Shown here: positions 16,999 to 27,389 of the stretch, in pieces
Layout: each line of letters begins with the position of its first letter
How positions within the stretch are numbered: position 1 is the first letter of the stretch
Assembly: GCF_963457605.1 (NCBI RefSeq)
Contig: NZ_OY735139.1
Span: forward strand, 806,001 to 870,000
Length of the DNA: 64,000 nucleotides
Direction of reading: 5' to 3'
Source: an uncultured Gellertiella sp.
GTDB taxonomy: Bacteria; Pseudomonadota; Alphaproteobacteria; Rhizobiales; Rhizobiaceae
Translations under genes and position numbers: made by a program
The notes under the pieces: model-generated
Told to the model about the DNA's origin: nothing
Database searches by the model: none
Seen by the model: only the letters and a program-made list of their open reading frames with translations

Positions 16999-18764
16999 TC
17001 TGCGTCCCCCTCGGATACGGTGCTGGTTGTCTTTTTGAAGAATTCGCTGCGCTGGTGGTAGTAGCCAAGGCCGAACAGGGCCTGTTCCTCGGCTGACAGC
17101 GATGCCGGGAACGGGTCTTTGCCCGGCTGCATCATGTCCATGACGGCCGCCACCTGCTTTTCCAGCACCACCCTGTAGCCGGGCTTCTGCTTGCCGATTT
17201 TCGACAGGTGGTTGACCGAACCGCTGTCGAGGGCCCGGAACACCTTGCGCGGCTGCGCCGAGGCCGCGCCATAAAACTTGTCCTTGATGGTGGAATTCAC
17301 CTTGCTGCCAAGCGCTGCCGACTGGATCTGCTCGTAAGTGGCGAAAAGCCTGCCAAGCAGATAGCCTTTGTTGCTGTTGTCCGGGTCGAGTGCCACGGGT
17401 GCCTCCCTTTTGAAATTTCGGATCAGGACTGCTTTGAGAATTCCGGCCCGCAGCGCATTGACGTCCCCGTCGGCGCGGATGCGGGTAAGGACGGACGACA
17501 TCAGTGTCAGGGGAAAGGCGCCGCCGGCGAGAATGGCGCGCATCCATTCCCCGGCCAGATTGGCCGTGACATTTTCCCGCTTGCCGAGCACCGCCGTTTC
17601 CAGCAAATAGCGCCAGACGGGCGGCGTGCCGCCGCGCGGCGGCGGCTCGATCCGCATGTCGCTGACAAACTTTTGATAGCGTTCCGTCAATTGGCCGAAA
17701 TCGTCTTCGTGATAGAAACGCACCGACAGGCGGGCGGCATTGGGCGCAAGTCCGAGGATGAAAAAGCGCACGCCCCTGTCCAGCCCGGGCGCGACATCGG
17801 CAAGCGGCAGGCCCTGGCGAATTTGCTCCAGCTTGATGGCAATCTTTCGGGTGGCTGCCTTTTCTGCCGATGCCTGCACCGCTTCGGCTCCATCGTCCTG
17901 GTCGAAATAGCCCGAAAACAGCCACTCCGCCTCTTCCGCCGCTTCGAAATCCTCCGCATCCGCCCAGAATACGGTCGTGGCATCGCCAATCTGGATGCGA
18001 TGCCCACTGTCGCGCTCCAGAAAGCGGTTCAGCGCGGTGGTATAGGCAAAGGCCGCGGCTTCGGAGACGGGCGCGTTGTCGCCCTGTTCGTGACCGTAGG
18101 AGGTGAAGGCATCCAGATTGAACGAGACAAGGGCTGCCCCGGAGGATTGTGCGCCCCAGACACCCTTGATCGAGGGGTGAAGCCGGGCGATGGCCGCTGT
18201 CTGTCCCGAGACAAGGCAGATTTCGCTCTGCCCCTCGGCACCCCCGGCAACATCAGACCACAGGGCTTTCGCCGCCGGCCTGTCATGCAACAGGACGTGG
18301 CGCAATCTTTCGCTTTCGAGCGCGAAAACCACATTCTGGTCCTTCATCTCGTCCGGCCAGGCAGGCGGCACGAACTGCTCAGGCTTCCAGCCCTGCAAGA
18401 ACAGAAGCAGTGCGCGAAGGCCCGCATCCTGCGTGCCCTCAATCGCGTCAAGATGCTTTTTCACGAAGGCGTCGTGTTCCTCCGCCGTGCGCGTTGCCTT
18501 GCCAGCGGTGACCCCCAGCACATAGGAGGTCTTGTCCCAGAGAAAATTCGGCGCAATGCCTGCGGTCCGCTTCACAGGTTGCGGCACCAGCACCGGTCTC
18601 GGCCTTGCCTTCCTGCCCTCGCCCTCACGCCAGTCGATCACCGTCGCCACGGTTCCGTCGTCGTGCAGGGAAATGATAAACCCGATCTTTTCAGAGGAAT
18701 AGCCATAGGGCGGAGCATCGGGCAGCCGGTCATAGGCCCGGGCGAGGGAGGAGAGTATGGTCAT
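16995..18764 (-). CDS. cas8c: Cascade large subunit Cas8c (Csd1, type I-C)
   Basis: 589 residues, the usual size of Csd1. It opens MTILSSLARAYDRLPDAPPYGYSSEKIGFIISLHDDG and contains RTAGIAPNFLWDKTSYVLGV, GVWGAQSSGAALVSFNLDAFTSYGHEQGDNAPVS, WADAEDFEAA, FFILGLAPNAARLSVRFYHEDDFGQL and SAEEQALFGLGYYHQRSEFF, all characteristic. It recognises the PAM and, through an internal start, often supplies the small subunit as well. It overlaps cas5c by 4 bases and cas7 by 4 bases. Intact. Confidence 0.96.
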   Translation of the reverse strand: MTILSSLARAYDRLPDAPPYGYSSEKIGFIISLHDDGTVATVIDWREGEGRKARPRPVLVPQPVKRTAGIAPNFLWDKTSYVLGVTAGKATRTAEEHDAFVKKHLDAIEGTQDAGLRALLLFLQGWKPEQFVPPAWPDEMKDQNVVFALESERLRHVLLHDRPAAKALWSDVAGGAEGQSEICLVSGQTAAIARLHPSIKGVWGAQSSGAALVSFNLDAFTSYGHEQGDNAPVSEAAAFAYTTALNRFLERDSGHRIQIGDATTVFWADAEDFEAAEEAEWLFSGYFDQDDGAEAVQASAEKAATRKIAIKLEQIRQGLPLADVAPGLDRGVRFFILGLAPNAARLSVRFYHEDDFGQLTERYQKFVSDMRIEPPPRGGTPPVWRYLLETAVLGKRENVTANLAGEWMRAILAGGAFPLTLMSSVLTRIRADGDVNALRAGILKAVLIRNFKREAPVALDPDNSNKGYLLGRLFATYEQIQSAALGSKVNSTIKDKFYGAASAQPRKVFRALDSGSVNHLSKIGKQKPGYRVVLEKQVAAVMDMMQPGKDPFPASLSAEEQALFGLGYYHQRSEFFKKTTSTVSEGDAE

Positions 18765-19429
18765 CGCAGCACCTCGCGCGAGCCGGGATGCGGCACCGGC
18801 ATCACGCCCTTTTCAAGCTTCGCCCGGAAGAACAGCGACGGCCTGCCCTTCGCCTGATGGTCGATGTCAAACAGCATGAAGCCGAGATCGCGGCTGTCCC
18901 CGATGGCGGCAGGCAGGGGGGCATCCGGGGGCACAAGCGCGAATCGCGCGGCAAATTCACGGGTGCCGAGACAGGGCTGGTGAAAGCACTGGCCGCGTTC
19001 TGCACGACGGTTGAAAATATCGAGATGCTTGCCCTCGCTGTCATCAGGGCCGGCCTTGCCGGTCATCTCGAAATGCGCCTCGATCAGATAGGCGGGCCTG
19101 ACCAGAACCAGCGATGCCCGCTGCTGCCGGTCCTCGTCGACCAGCAGGTTCAGGCCTTCCAGATCACCCCGCTTCAGGGCAGACCTGATCTTGCCCGCCG
19201 GTGCCTTGTGGCCAACCTCGTTGCGGCGGATCGACTGGAAACGGATCGGTTCCAGCACATGGATGGCGTCCACCACCCAGCGGATGGCCGGCTTCCAGTG
19301 CACCGCCTCCAGTATCCCGCGCGCCGCAGACGGCGTCATCACATCATAAGAGACCCGCTCCACCTTGGTTTCAGGCCTGGTAAAACAGCCATAGTCCCCC
19401 GACACCCTGAGACGAATTCCGTAGGTCAT
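18761..19429 (-). CDS. cas5c: CRISPR-associated Cas5c (Cas5d) pre-crRNA endoribonuclease
   Basis: 222 residues beginning MTYGIRLRVSGDYGCFTRPETKVERVSYDVMTPSAARGILEAVHWKP, the standard Cas5d N-terminus with the RAMP ferredoxin fold. Later segments are RFQSIRRNEVGHK, YLIEAHFEMTG, FNRRAERGQCFHQPCLGTREFAA and DLGFMLFDIDH. In type I-C, which lacks Cas6, this protein cuts the repeat hairpin and stays on the 5' handle. It starts 163 bases after the end of cas3. Confidence 0.95.
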   Translation of the reverse strand: MTYGIRLRVSGDYGCFTRPETKVERVSYDVMTPSAARGILEAVHWKPAIRWVVDAIHVLEPIRFQSIRRNEVGHKAPAGKIRSALKRGDLEGLNLLVDEDRQQRASLVLVRPAYLIEAHFEMTGKAGPDDSEGKHLDIFNRRAERGQCFHQPCLGTREFAARFALVPPDAPLPAAIGDSRDLGFMLFDIDHQAKGRPSLFFRAKLEKGVMPVPHPGSREVLR

Positions 19430-19592
19430 CTCCCCTCCTTGCTGCTTGCGATTTCAAATGCTTGCGCAGTTCCGCACACCTGCCTAAAACCGATATCGTC
19501 GCGGACATCCCCGCGTGGATCGAAACCACATCGCGCCATCTCCACCCGTATCGTCATCGTCCATGAAGCTGCGCCTAAAGGCGCGGCTTCGA

Positions 19593-21878
19593 TCACCAGA
19601 TCAAATCCTCAGTCGCCAGATACTCCGCATCCTCCCAGATCAAGCCCAGTTGCGGATCATAGAGGCTGGGTTTCTGCAGCACGGCGAACTGGTCTCCCCG
19701 CAGCTCCGGCGCAACGAAGGCGACGTGGCCGCAGGCGACAAGCCGCGCCCGGGCTTTCGGCGGCACCTGCACGGTGAAGGATTGCAGCTTGCGGGCCAGA
19801 AGCCCGCCTGGCACATCCGGCAAGGAGAGTTTCCTCACCCAGTCCTGCGCCTCCGCCTCGATGGCGATGATGACCGGCACCAGCCCGCTTTCGATCATGC
19901 GGAAATCATCCCCGGCCTTGCGATAGCAAAAATCGGTTCCTGACGGCGCGAGGCTGAAATTGTCGAGGACCGATTTTGCATCCAGCCCCGACTCGCGCAC
20001 CCGCCAGTAGACCTCGGCGTAATAGTCCGCCATGGCAGCCGGTGCGGTCAGATCCGGATGCCTGTCGATGATCCGTTTCATGTCGCCGATCAGGCCGGCG
20101 ATCTCGCGCGGCGGCTTGTGTTCCGCCGGGGTGAAAACCGCAAGGATACTGTCCCCGCGCGCCTGCCGTCCCTCGCGGTTGACCCGGCCCGCCGCCTGGA
20201 TGATCTGGTCGAGCCCCGCCTCCGCCCGAAGGCCGGCGGGAAAATCCACATCCACGCCCGCTTCGATCAGGCTGGTGGCGATCAGCCGGCAAGCGGCCCC
20301 GGTGGCCAGCCGATGCCGCACTCCTTCCAGAATCCGGCGGCGATCCGTGGCATGGTGCCGTGTGGTGAGATGCACCAGTCCGTCCAGCCCGGCCTCCCTC
20401 GCCGCGTTGAAGAGGTCCATCGCATGGCGACGGCTGTTGACGATCACCAGCATCTGGTGAGCCGCACCAAGCCTGTCCACCAGCGCCGCATCGTCCAGCG
20501 TGCCCGCGTGGCGGATATGGGTGCGGGCGAGTTGCCGCGCCAGCCCTTCGGGATCGGGGGCGAGTTCCCGGTCCGCCTGAAGGGGCAAGCCCTGGGGAAA
20601 TTCCGGCCGCACGCCCAGCATCGGCTGGGTTGCCGTGCAGAGCACCACGCTGCAGCCATAGCGCGCCACCAGTTCCTCCAGCGCCCGCATCACCGGCAGC
20701 AGCAGCGGGCGCGGCAAGGTCTGCGCCTCATCCAGGATGAGGATGGAATTGGCGATATTGTGCAATTTGCGGGCGCGCGATGGGCGGGCCGAAAACAGGC
20801 TTTCGAACAGCTGGACGGTGGTGGTGACGATGACCGGCGCGGCCCAGTCTTCCATGGCGAGCTTCAGCTTGTCGCGGTGCTCCCGCTTCCTGATGTCCTC
20901 CTCATCGATATTGGAATGGTGCTCCAGCACATGTTCGTCGCCCAGCACGTCGCGGAAAATCGCGGCGGTCTGGTCGATGATCGAGGTGAAGGGGATGGCA
21001 TAGATGATGCGCGACTTGCCATGCTGACGGGCGTGATCGATGGCAAAGCCCAGTGACGCCAGCGTCTTGCCGCCGCCGGTGGGAACAGTCAGGCTGAACA
21101 GGCCGGGCTCACGGCTGGCCCCTGCCCGCACCTGCGCCAATATATCGGCCCTGAGCGCCGCAATCCCGGTTTCCGGCCTGCCGAAAGCCGCAATCCTTGC
21201 CTCGAACCGCGCCAGAAAACCGGGCAGCAAGGCCGGCAGTTCCGGCCAGCACCGGTCTTTCGCGGCCTCACCGAGCGAGACATAGTAGCTTTCGGTGTCC
21301 TTGAAATCGGCATCCACCAGGCAGGAAAAAATCATCCGCCCGACAAAGGACAGCGCAAAGGCCCGCTTGCCGGCATCCCTGAGCACAAAGGGCTTAAGCT
21401 CCGCAACTGTTCCCTCAAGGCAGCGCGTGCCATCAGGCGCCAGTTCCGTCTGCCAGGTCTCATCCACCCGCAACGGCTTTGCCATCCTGGTATCGAGACA
21501 GGCATTGGTTTCATTCTGGCGATCCGGCAAACCGGCGTGATGGCCGAGGATGGCATAGGCGATGATCTCGGCGACCAGCCTTTCCGGCCCCCTGGCAAGG
21601 TCGCGCAGCACCTGCGCACCGGCGGTGGAATGGTCGACGGAAGCCCCCTGCCCGCCAATATAGGCCTGAAAGGCCGGGTCATATTTGCCAAGATCATGAA
21701 ACAGGCCCGCCGCAAAGGCGATGCGGCCAAGGCCAAAAGCTGCGGCATGGCTTTCTGCCCGGCGGGCAACCGCCAGAAGATGGTCAGCCAGCCGCTGCCA
21801 GTCCGCCCGCCCTTCAGCTTTGCCACTATGGGCGTGAAATAATCTGCAAGGCACTGAAAAACACTTATCCGCCACCAT
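19593..21878 (-). CDS. cas3: CRISPR-associated helicase/nuclease Cas3 (type I)
   Basis: 761 residues with an N-terminal HD nuclease and an SF2 helicase. HD features are HAHSGK at 15-20, GLFHDLGKYDPAFQAY (H61, D62) and GHHAGLPD near 112-119. The helicase has Walker A VPTGGGKT at 265-272, DEAQ at 383-386 in place of DEAH, CTATQPM near 414-420, and motif VI QAAGRVNREG at 561-570. Cas3 unwinds and degrades DNA marked by Cascade. It is the first gene of the operon; no catalytic defect is visible. The ATG at 21876-21878 follows a weak AAGGG. Confidence 0.96.
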   Translation of the reverse strand: MVADKCFSVPCRLFHAHSGKAEGRADWQRLADHLLAVARRAESHAAAFGLGRIAFAAGLFHDLGKYDPAFQAYIGGQGASVDHSTAGAQVLRDLARGPERLVAEIIAYAILGHHAGLPDRQNETNACLDTRMAKPLRVDETWQTELAPDGTRCLEGTVAELKPFVLRDAGKRAFALSFVGRMIFSCLVDADFKDTESYYVSLGEAAKDRCWPELPALLPGFLARFEARIAAFGRPETGIAALRADILAQVRAGASREPGLFSLTVPTGGGKTLASLGFAIDHARQHGKSRIIYAIPFTSIIDQTAAIFRDVLGDEHVLEHHSNIDEEDIRKREHRDKLKLAMEDWAAPVIVTTTVQLFESLFSARPSRARKLHNIANSILILDEAQTLPRPLLLPVMRALEELVARYGCSVVLCTATQPMLGVRPEFPQGLPLQADRELAPDPEGLARQLARTHIRHAGTLDDAALVDRLGAAHQMLVIVNSRRHAMDLFNAAREAGLDGLVHLTTRHHATDRRRILEGVRHRLATGAACRLIATSLIEAGVDVDFPAGLRAEAGLDQIIQAAGRVNREGRQARGDSILAVFTPAEHKPPREIAGLIGDMKRIIDRHPDLTAPAAMADYYAEVYWRVRESGLDAKSVLDNFSLAPSGTDFCYRKAGDDFRMIESGLVPVIIAIEAEAQDWVRKLSLPDVPGGLLARKLQSFTVQVPPKARARLVACGHVAFVAPELRGDQFAVLQKPSLYDPQLGLIWEDAEYLATEDLIW

Positions 21879-22322
21879 CGAAATCGACGACCCTTAATTG
21901 AGCTGGAATCGATCTACCAATGGCTTAAAGTTTAACACGACTATCTCTAAAACAAGCAAGACATAAATTTTCGCCCGCCCCGAAAGCCGCCCTCCATCTC
22001 CCTCAACCCCAGCATGATCCGCCGTTCCACCTGAGGGGTCATGATCTGCCGCGGAACCTTGCCCCCTCCCGGCGCTGAAGAACGGCCCCGGCCGGTTCGG
22101 CCAGCCTGCCGCAAGAATTGGCGTTGTTGCGAAACCGGCAGGGGTTGGCGCTCGACACCCGTGGCGGGGTCAAGGAGGGTGCCGAAACAAAGCAAACCGG
22201 CGACGGATGCCGTAGCCTTGTTTCAGCCCCTTTCCTTGCGGGGTATTTGGCGCAACAGTAGCCGAAACCCGAGGGGACGGGTCATAAACCGCACCGGGTT
22301 CGCCGGAGGCTCCAGTTTTTGA
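21879..22322. other. Promoter-side region upstream of cas3; no gene seen
   Basis: The first ~80 bases upstream of cas3 (21890-21970) are AT-rich, as expected for the operon promoter on the minus strand. The rest is GC-rich and holds the right copy of the island-flanking direct repeat at 22070-22133. Short open frames lack recognisable homology. Confidence 0.45.
22070..22133 (+). repeat. Right copy of the imperfect direct repeat flanking the defence island
   Basis: Aligns with 4627-4691 in the same orientation: CGGCGCTGAA, CCCCGG, CGGCCAGC, TGC-GCA, ATTG and TTGCGA are shared. It lies between cas3 and the integrase remnant. Confidence 0.5.
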
Positions 22323-22616
22323 GAACGTGGAAGCCCTTCGCTCTCCACAGGCGGCGGCGTGTTCGGCCCGCAGAAAGGCTCCGGCAAGTATGCGCAGTCC
22401 CTCAGCTTGCCGATCACCGAAGAACGACGTCAGGCGTTGGACGCGATTTCGCATGATCAGCCAACTTTCCTTGTCATGGCGATATCTGGCTGGCCTGATT
22501 CAAAGATGGCGCAGCACCACACGAAAGCCGCCCAATCCAGGCGGATCACTGATGCAGGTTCCGAGCGTCGGAAACCTGCGTGGCCCGCAAAAATGTCCCA
22601 CTTTCACCGAGGTTGA
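22323..22616 (+). pseudogene. Tyrosine recombinase/integrase remnant with internal deletion
   Basis: The frame contains YAQSLSLPITEERRQALDAI followed by TFLV, matching the beta-strand region of tyrosine integrases (typically S-I-P-L-HPEL-x-x-A-I-D...TFLV). It then jumps directly to MAISGWPDSKMAQHHTKAAQ, matching their C-terminal end (G-W/H...K-x-A-x-x-YTKAA). The intervening ~40-60 residues with catalytic R and HxxR are missing, and the Tyr position appears replaced by His. The N-terminal half is also absent. It points at the 3' end of the tRNA gene 59 bases away, the normal arrangement of an island integrase and its attachment site. Confidence 0.7.
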
Positions 22617-22674
22617 ATTTTGGTGAGACAAACAAGGGAAAGACGATGGAAAAACAATGGTGTGAATGAAAAAA

Positions 22675-22750
22675 TGGTAGGCCCGGAGGGACTCGAACCC
22701 CCAACCAAGCGGTTATGAGCCGCCGGCTCTAACCATTGAGCTACAGGCCC
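22675..22750 (-). tRNA. tRNA with anticodon CAU, probably tRNA-Ile2
   Basis: Read on the minus strand it begins GGGCCTGTAGCTCAATGG and ends CCTCCGGGCCTACCA; the acceptor stem pairs GGGCCTG with CGGGCCT (with one G-C/T mismatch position) and the T-arm has GGTTCGAGTCC. The anticodon loop CTCATAA puts CAU at 22715-22717. The D and anticodon arms (GGTTAGAGC, GGCGGCTCATAACCGC) resemble tRNA-Ile(CAU), the lysidine-modified AUA reader, more than elongator Met. CCA is encoded. It sits beside the integrase remnant. Confidence 0.85.
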
Positions 22751-23130
22751 TTCAGGCGCATCGGCCCGATGACTGCCCGCAATGGTTACCGGGCAGCGGC
22801 TTTGCTCTAGCGGAAATTCCGCACGCCTACAAGCCATTGCCGCAATGGCTTCACAATCGCGCGCAACAGTGGCGGCAGACTGTGTAGCGGGCTTGTCCAG
22901 GGCTCGAAATCCGGCTCTCCGGCTGATGGGGAACGGCGGCGGATTGCGGGATGCGGGCAGCGGACGGGAGGGTGCGCTGACATCTTGAGGCTTCCGCTAC
23001 CGGGCTTTTGCAGGCATGCTTTGCAGGACGCCGATGGGGAGGATTTATCCCCGTCCGCTTTTCAACCGGCCCCGCGCCTGACGGTGAGACGTCGTGGCGG
23101 GGTCAAACCAGAAAGATGAGGTCTCGCCTG
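22751..23130. other. Intergenic region upstream of the SIMPL gene
   Basis: Contains the tRNA promoter region (minus strand) and the leader of the SIMPL gene. No coding sequence, RNA gene or repeat is recognised. Confidence 0.4.
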
Positions 23131-23898
23131 ATGCCACGTTCTGCTGCCCGCCCCTTTGCCGCTCCCCTTGCCCGCCGCTTTGCACTTGTGCTCGCTGGCT
23201 CCCTGCTGCTGGCGCTGCCGTTTGCGGCAAGGGCTGCCGATGCCCCCGCCGCGCGGGAAGCCACCATCACCGTTTCCGGCAGCGGCGATGCCCATGCCAC
23301 GCCGGATATGGCGATCATCACGCTCAGCGTCACCAAACAGGAGGCTTCGGCGCGCGCCTCGCTCGATGCCAACAATGCGGCGATGGGCAAGGTGCTGGAG
23401 GCGCTGAAGGCCGATGGCATTGCGGCTCGTGATCTCCAGACCTCCGGCTTTTCCATCCAGCCGGTCTATGTCTATCCGCAATCGACCGACGGCACCGCCA
23501 GGCCGCCGGAACTCTCCGGCTACCAGACCACGAATTCGCTGACCATCCGCCTGCGCGACCTCGCCAGGGCAGGCGCGGTGATCGACAAATCCGTGACCCT
23601 CGGCATCAACCAGGGCGGCGATATCCGCTTCACCAACGAGGACATCAAACCGGTGCTGAAGGCGGCGCGTGAAAATGCCGTGAAGGATGCGATGGAAAAG
23701 GCAAGGGACCTGACCGCCGCTGCCGGTGTCAATCTCGGCCGGATCATCGAGATCAACGAGAGCACCGCCCCTGCCCCGGTTCCCCTGCCGATGATGGCGA
23801 TGGCCAAGGATTCCGAAGCCGGACGATCCGTACCGATGGCCCCCGGCGAAAACACCTATTCCGCCTCGGTCACCATCACCTTCGCGCTGAACCAGTAA
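23131..23898 (+). CDS. SIMPL (DUF541) domain periplasmic protein
   Basis: About 255 residues. An N-terminal signal peptide (basic RRF then ALVLAGSLLLALPFAARA, cleavage likely after ARA) is followed by ITVSGSGDAHATPDMAIITLSVTKQEASA, VLEALKADGIAARDLQTSGFSIQPVY, GYQTTNSLTIRLRDL, INQGGDIRFTNED and a C-terminal YSASVTITFAL. This is the SIMPL/DUF541 family (YggE, BP26), periplasmic or outer-membrane-associated proteins of unclear function, some linked to oxidative stress. The ATG at 23131 has GAGG nine bases upstream; an in-frame ATG at 23116 is the alternative. A strong terminator follows. Confidence 0.9.
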   Translation: MPRSAARPFAAPLARRFALVLAGSLLLALPFAARAADAPAAREATITVSGSGDAHATPDMAIITLSVTKQEASARASLDANNAAMGKVLEALKADGIAARDLQTSGFSIQPVYVYPQSTDGTARPPELSGYQTTNSLTIRLRDLARAGAVIDKSVTLGINQGGDIRFTNEDIKPVLKAARENAVKDAMEKARDLTAAAGVNLGRIIEINESTAPAPVPLPMMAMAKDSEAGRSVPMAPGENTYSASVTITFALNQ

Positions 23899-23904
23899 CA
23901 AGAA

Positions 23905-23936
23905 GCCTCCCGCACGGTTGGATGCGGGAGGCTTTT
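23905..23936 (+). terminator. Rho-independent terminator of the SIMPL gene
   Basis: Stem GCCTCCCGCA pairs with TGCGGGAGGC around an 8-base loop, followed by TTTT; it starts 7 bases after the stop codon. Confidence 0.9.
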
Positions 23937-23953
23937 CTCGGTCAGGTCTGCGC

Positions 23954-23992
23954 CAGAGTCTGTCAGGTTCAAAGTGAGCCTGACAGGCTCCA
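23954..23992. repeat. MITE palindrome fragment
   Basis: AGAGTCTGTCAGGTTC followed, after a short loop, by GAGCCTGACAGGCTC is the right-hand palindrome of the MITE family standing alone, with terminal TA degraded to CA. Confidence 0.7.
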
Positions 23993-24001
23993 GGCGACGG
24001 C

Positions 24002-24370
24002 TCAGTTTTCCAGCACCGGGCAGCCCGGGACATTGGCAAACACCATGCGCTGCCAGCCATAGGGACCACGGCCCTGCACGACCACCACGCGGGGCGTGAT
24101 GCGGGCGATGCGGGCGTGACGCAGGCCCTCGTAACGGGCGGCATCCACCGCCTCGTCCGGACGGCAGCCGCGACGTTGCTCGCCACCCCAGCCGTCATTG
24201 TCCCAATGATGATGGCGATGCCTGCGGCCGATGAAGGCCCCATCGTCCCCGCCACCGCCGAACTGGAACTGGACGCCGAAATCATCGGCCCGCGCCATCG
24301 GGGCAAGGGCGGAAAGGCTGCCGGCCGCAATCAGGGCCGCAAGGCCGATCCGGGCAATAAGATGGGTCAT
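24002..24370 (-). CDS. Small secreted hypothetical protein, 122 aa
   Basis: Starts MTHLIARIGLAALIAAGSLSALAPMARADDF, a clear signal peptide with probable cleavage after ARA. GGAG sits 7 bases before this ATG, which decides it over the upstream one two codons away. The mature part has a glycine- and histidine-rich segment (GGGGDDGAFIGRRHRHHHWDNDGWGG) and then CRPDEAVDAARYEGLRHARIARITPRVVVVQGRG with two cysteines that could form a disulfide (CRPDEA and GCPVLEN). The C-terminal part resembles the small antioxidant-like or PepSY-sized rhizobial exported proteins, but I do not recognise a named family. Confidence 0.7.
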   Translation of the reverse strand: MTHLIARIGLAALIAAGSLSALAPMARADDFGVQFQFGGGGDDGAFIGRRHRHHHWDNDGWGGEQRRGCRPDEAVDAARYEGLRHARIARITPRVVVVQGRGPYGWQRMVFANVPGCPVLEN

Positions 24371-24681
24371 GGTCATTCTCCGTCCTGGCTTCGAGTGCTT
24401 GTCTCGCTTGATGTCGATGATGCAGACTAAGCCCGGCAAGCTGAATGGTGTCGGAACCCGCCGTTCATCCGGGGTTAATCCCGCTGTTGCACCGGGTTTG
24501 GCGTGATAACGCGGAACACCCTGCACAAGGTCCGTTGAGATGCAACATAATCCTGAAAAAGGCGGCAGCAAGGCCGGCAAGCCCCTCCGACGGCGGGGGA
24601 GTGGCGACCCAAAACGCAAGAGAACCGCGATCATCTCGCGGTTCCCGTTTCTGCCGTTCCGGCTGGCTCTGCGCAGGCGCG
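24371..24681. other. Intergenic region between the secreted protein gene and rpoD
   Basis: Holds the promoter of the secreted protein gene (minus strand) and the rpoD terminator hairpin at 24622-24644. Nothing else is recognised. Confidence 0.5.
24622..24644 (-). terminator. Probable rpoD terminator
   Basis: GAACCGCGA and TCGCGGTTC pair around a 5-base loop. On the minus strand the stem is followed by TCTTGCGTTTT, 38 bases beyond the rpoD stop codon. Confidence 0.65.
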
Positions 24682-26739
<2,058 letters not shown>

Positions 26740-27389
26740 ATTCCGTCGCTTTCCCTGACGCCTTATTCATCGCTCGCGGTCAAACCCCACCGGACCCGGG
26801 CTCCGTTTCCAGGCTGCCCGCCGCGAATCACCATCCACCACCTAAAGGGAGGACAATTAATCTATGATTAACCACGACACCGGAGAGCCGTCTCCGGAAA
26901 CATTGCGCATCGGTCTTCCCGGTCATCATCATCCAAGATTTCTGGCCAGATCCACCAATGGCATTGCTGCATGGTGATTCCCAGAAAAATCGGCCCCGTC
27001 AAGCTTTTCCGGTATTATTTCGCCGGATTCGTAAAAAAACAGGTCCATGGCCTGAATTTAAAGGGCACGGGCACCTGCCTGCTCATTTAAGCAGCGCAGG
27101 CCGGAATACAAGGGTTTCGATCCGGAATGGCAGACTTTGTCATTCCTGGACCTCATGGTGGGCGGCGTGGCCAGTGGGGTGCGAGAGAAACGGCAAATTG
27201 CCCGGCTCGATCCGGCATGAATTGCGCCCTTGCTCCGCAAGCTGAAGATCCGCAAAAATAAAACTCCCAATTGAAGTGCTGTATTAAATATGTAATTGAC
27301 ACTTTTAATGTATTAATCTTCTATTTATTTTATTTTGCCTTCATTTAGGCCAACGTGTAGATGTATTATTTCGAACCAGAGGACGCTTT
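26740..27389. other. 650-bp intergenic region between rpoD and a phosphoethanolamine-transferase-like gene
   Basis: Divergent promoter region. The rpoD side is GC-rich; 27245-27389 is strikingly AT-rich (runs such as TATTAATCTTCTATTTATTTTATTTTG), consistent with the promoter of a horizontally acquired or silenced gene. Short frames in it have no recognisable product. Confidence 0.5.

Noticed and set aside
19430-19592. Possible additional small cas gene between cas3 and cas5c
   Set aside because: Only 163 bases, no credible frame; type I-C has no further conserved gene there.
26958-27245. 95-codon frame between rpoD and the transferase-like gene
   Set aside because: No recognisable family, no ribosome site and atypical composition; probably chance.
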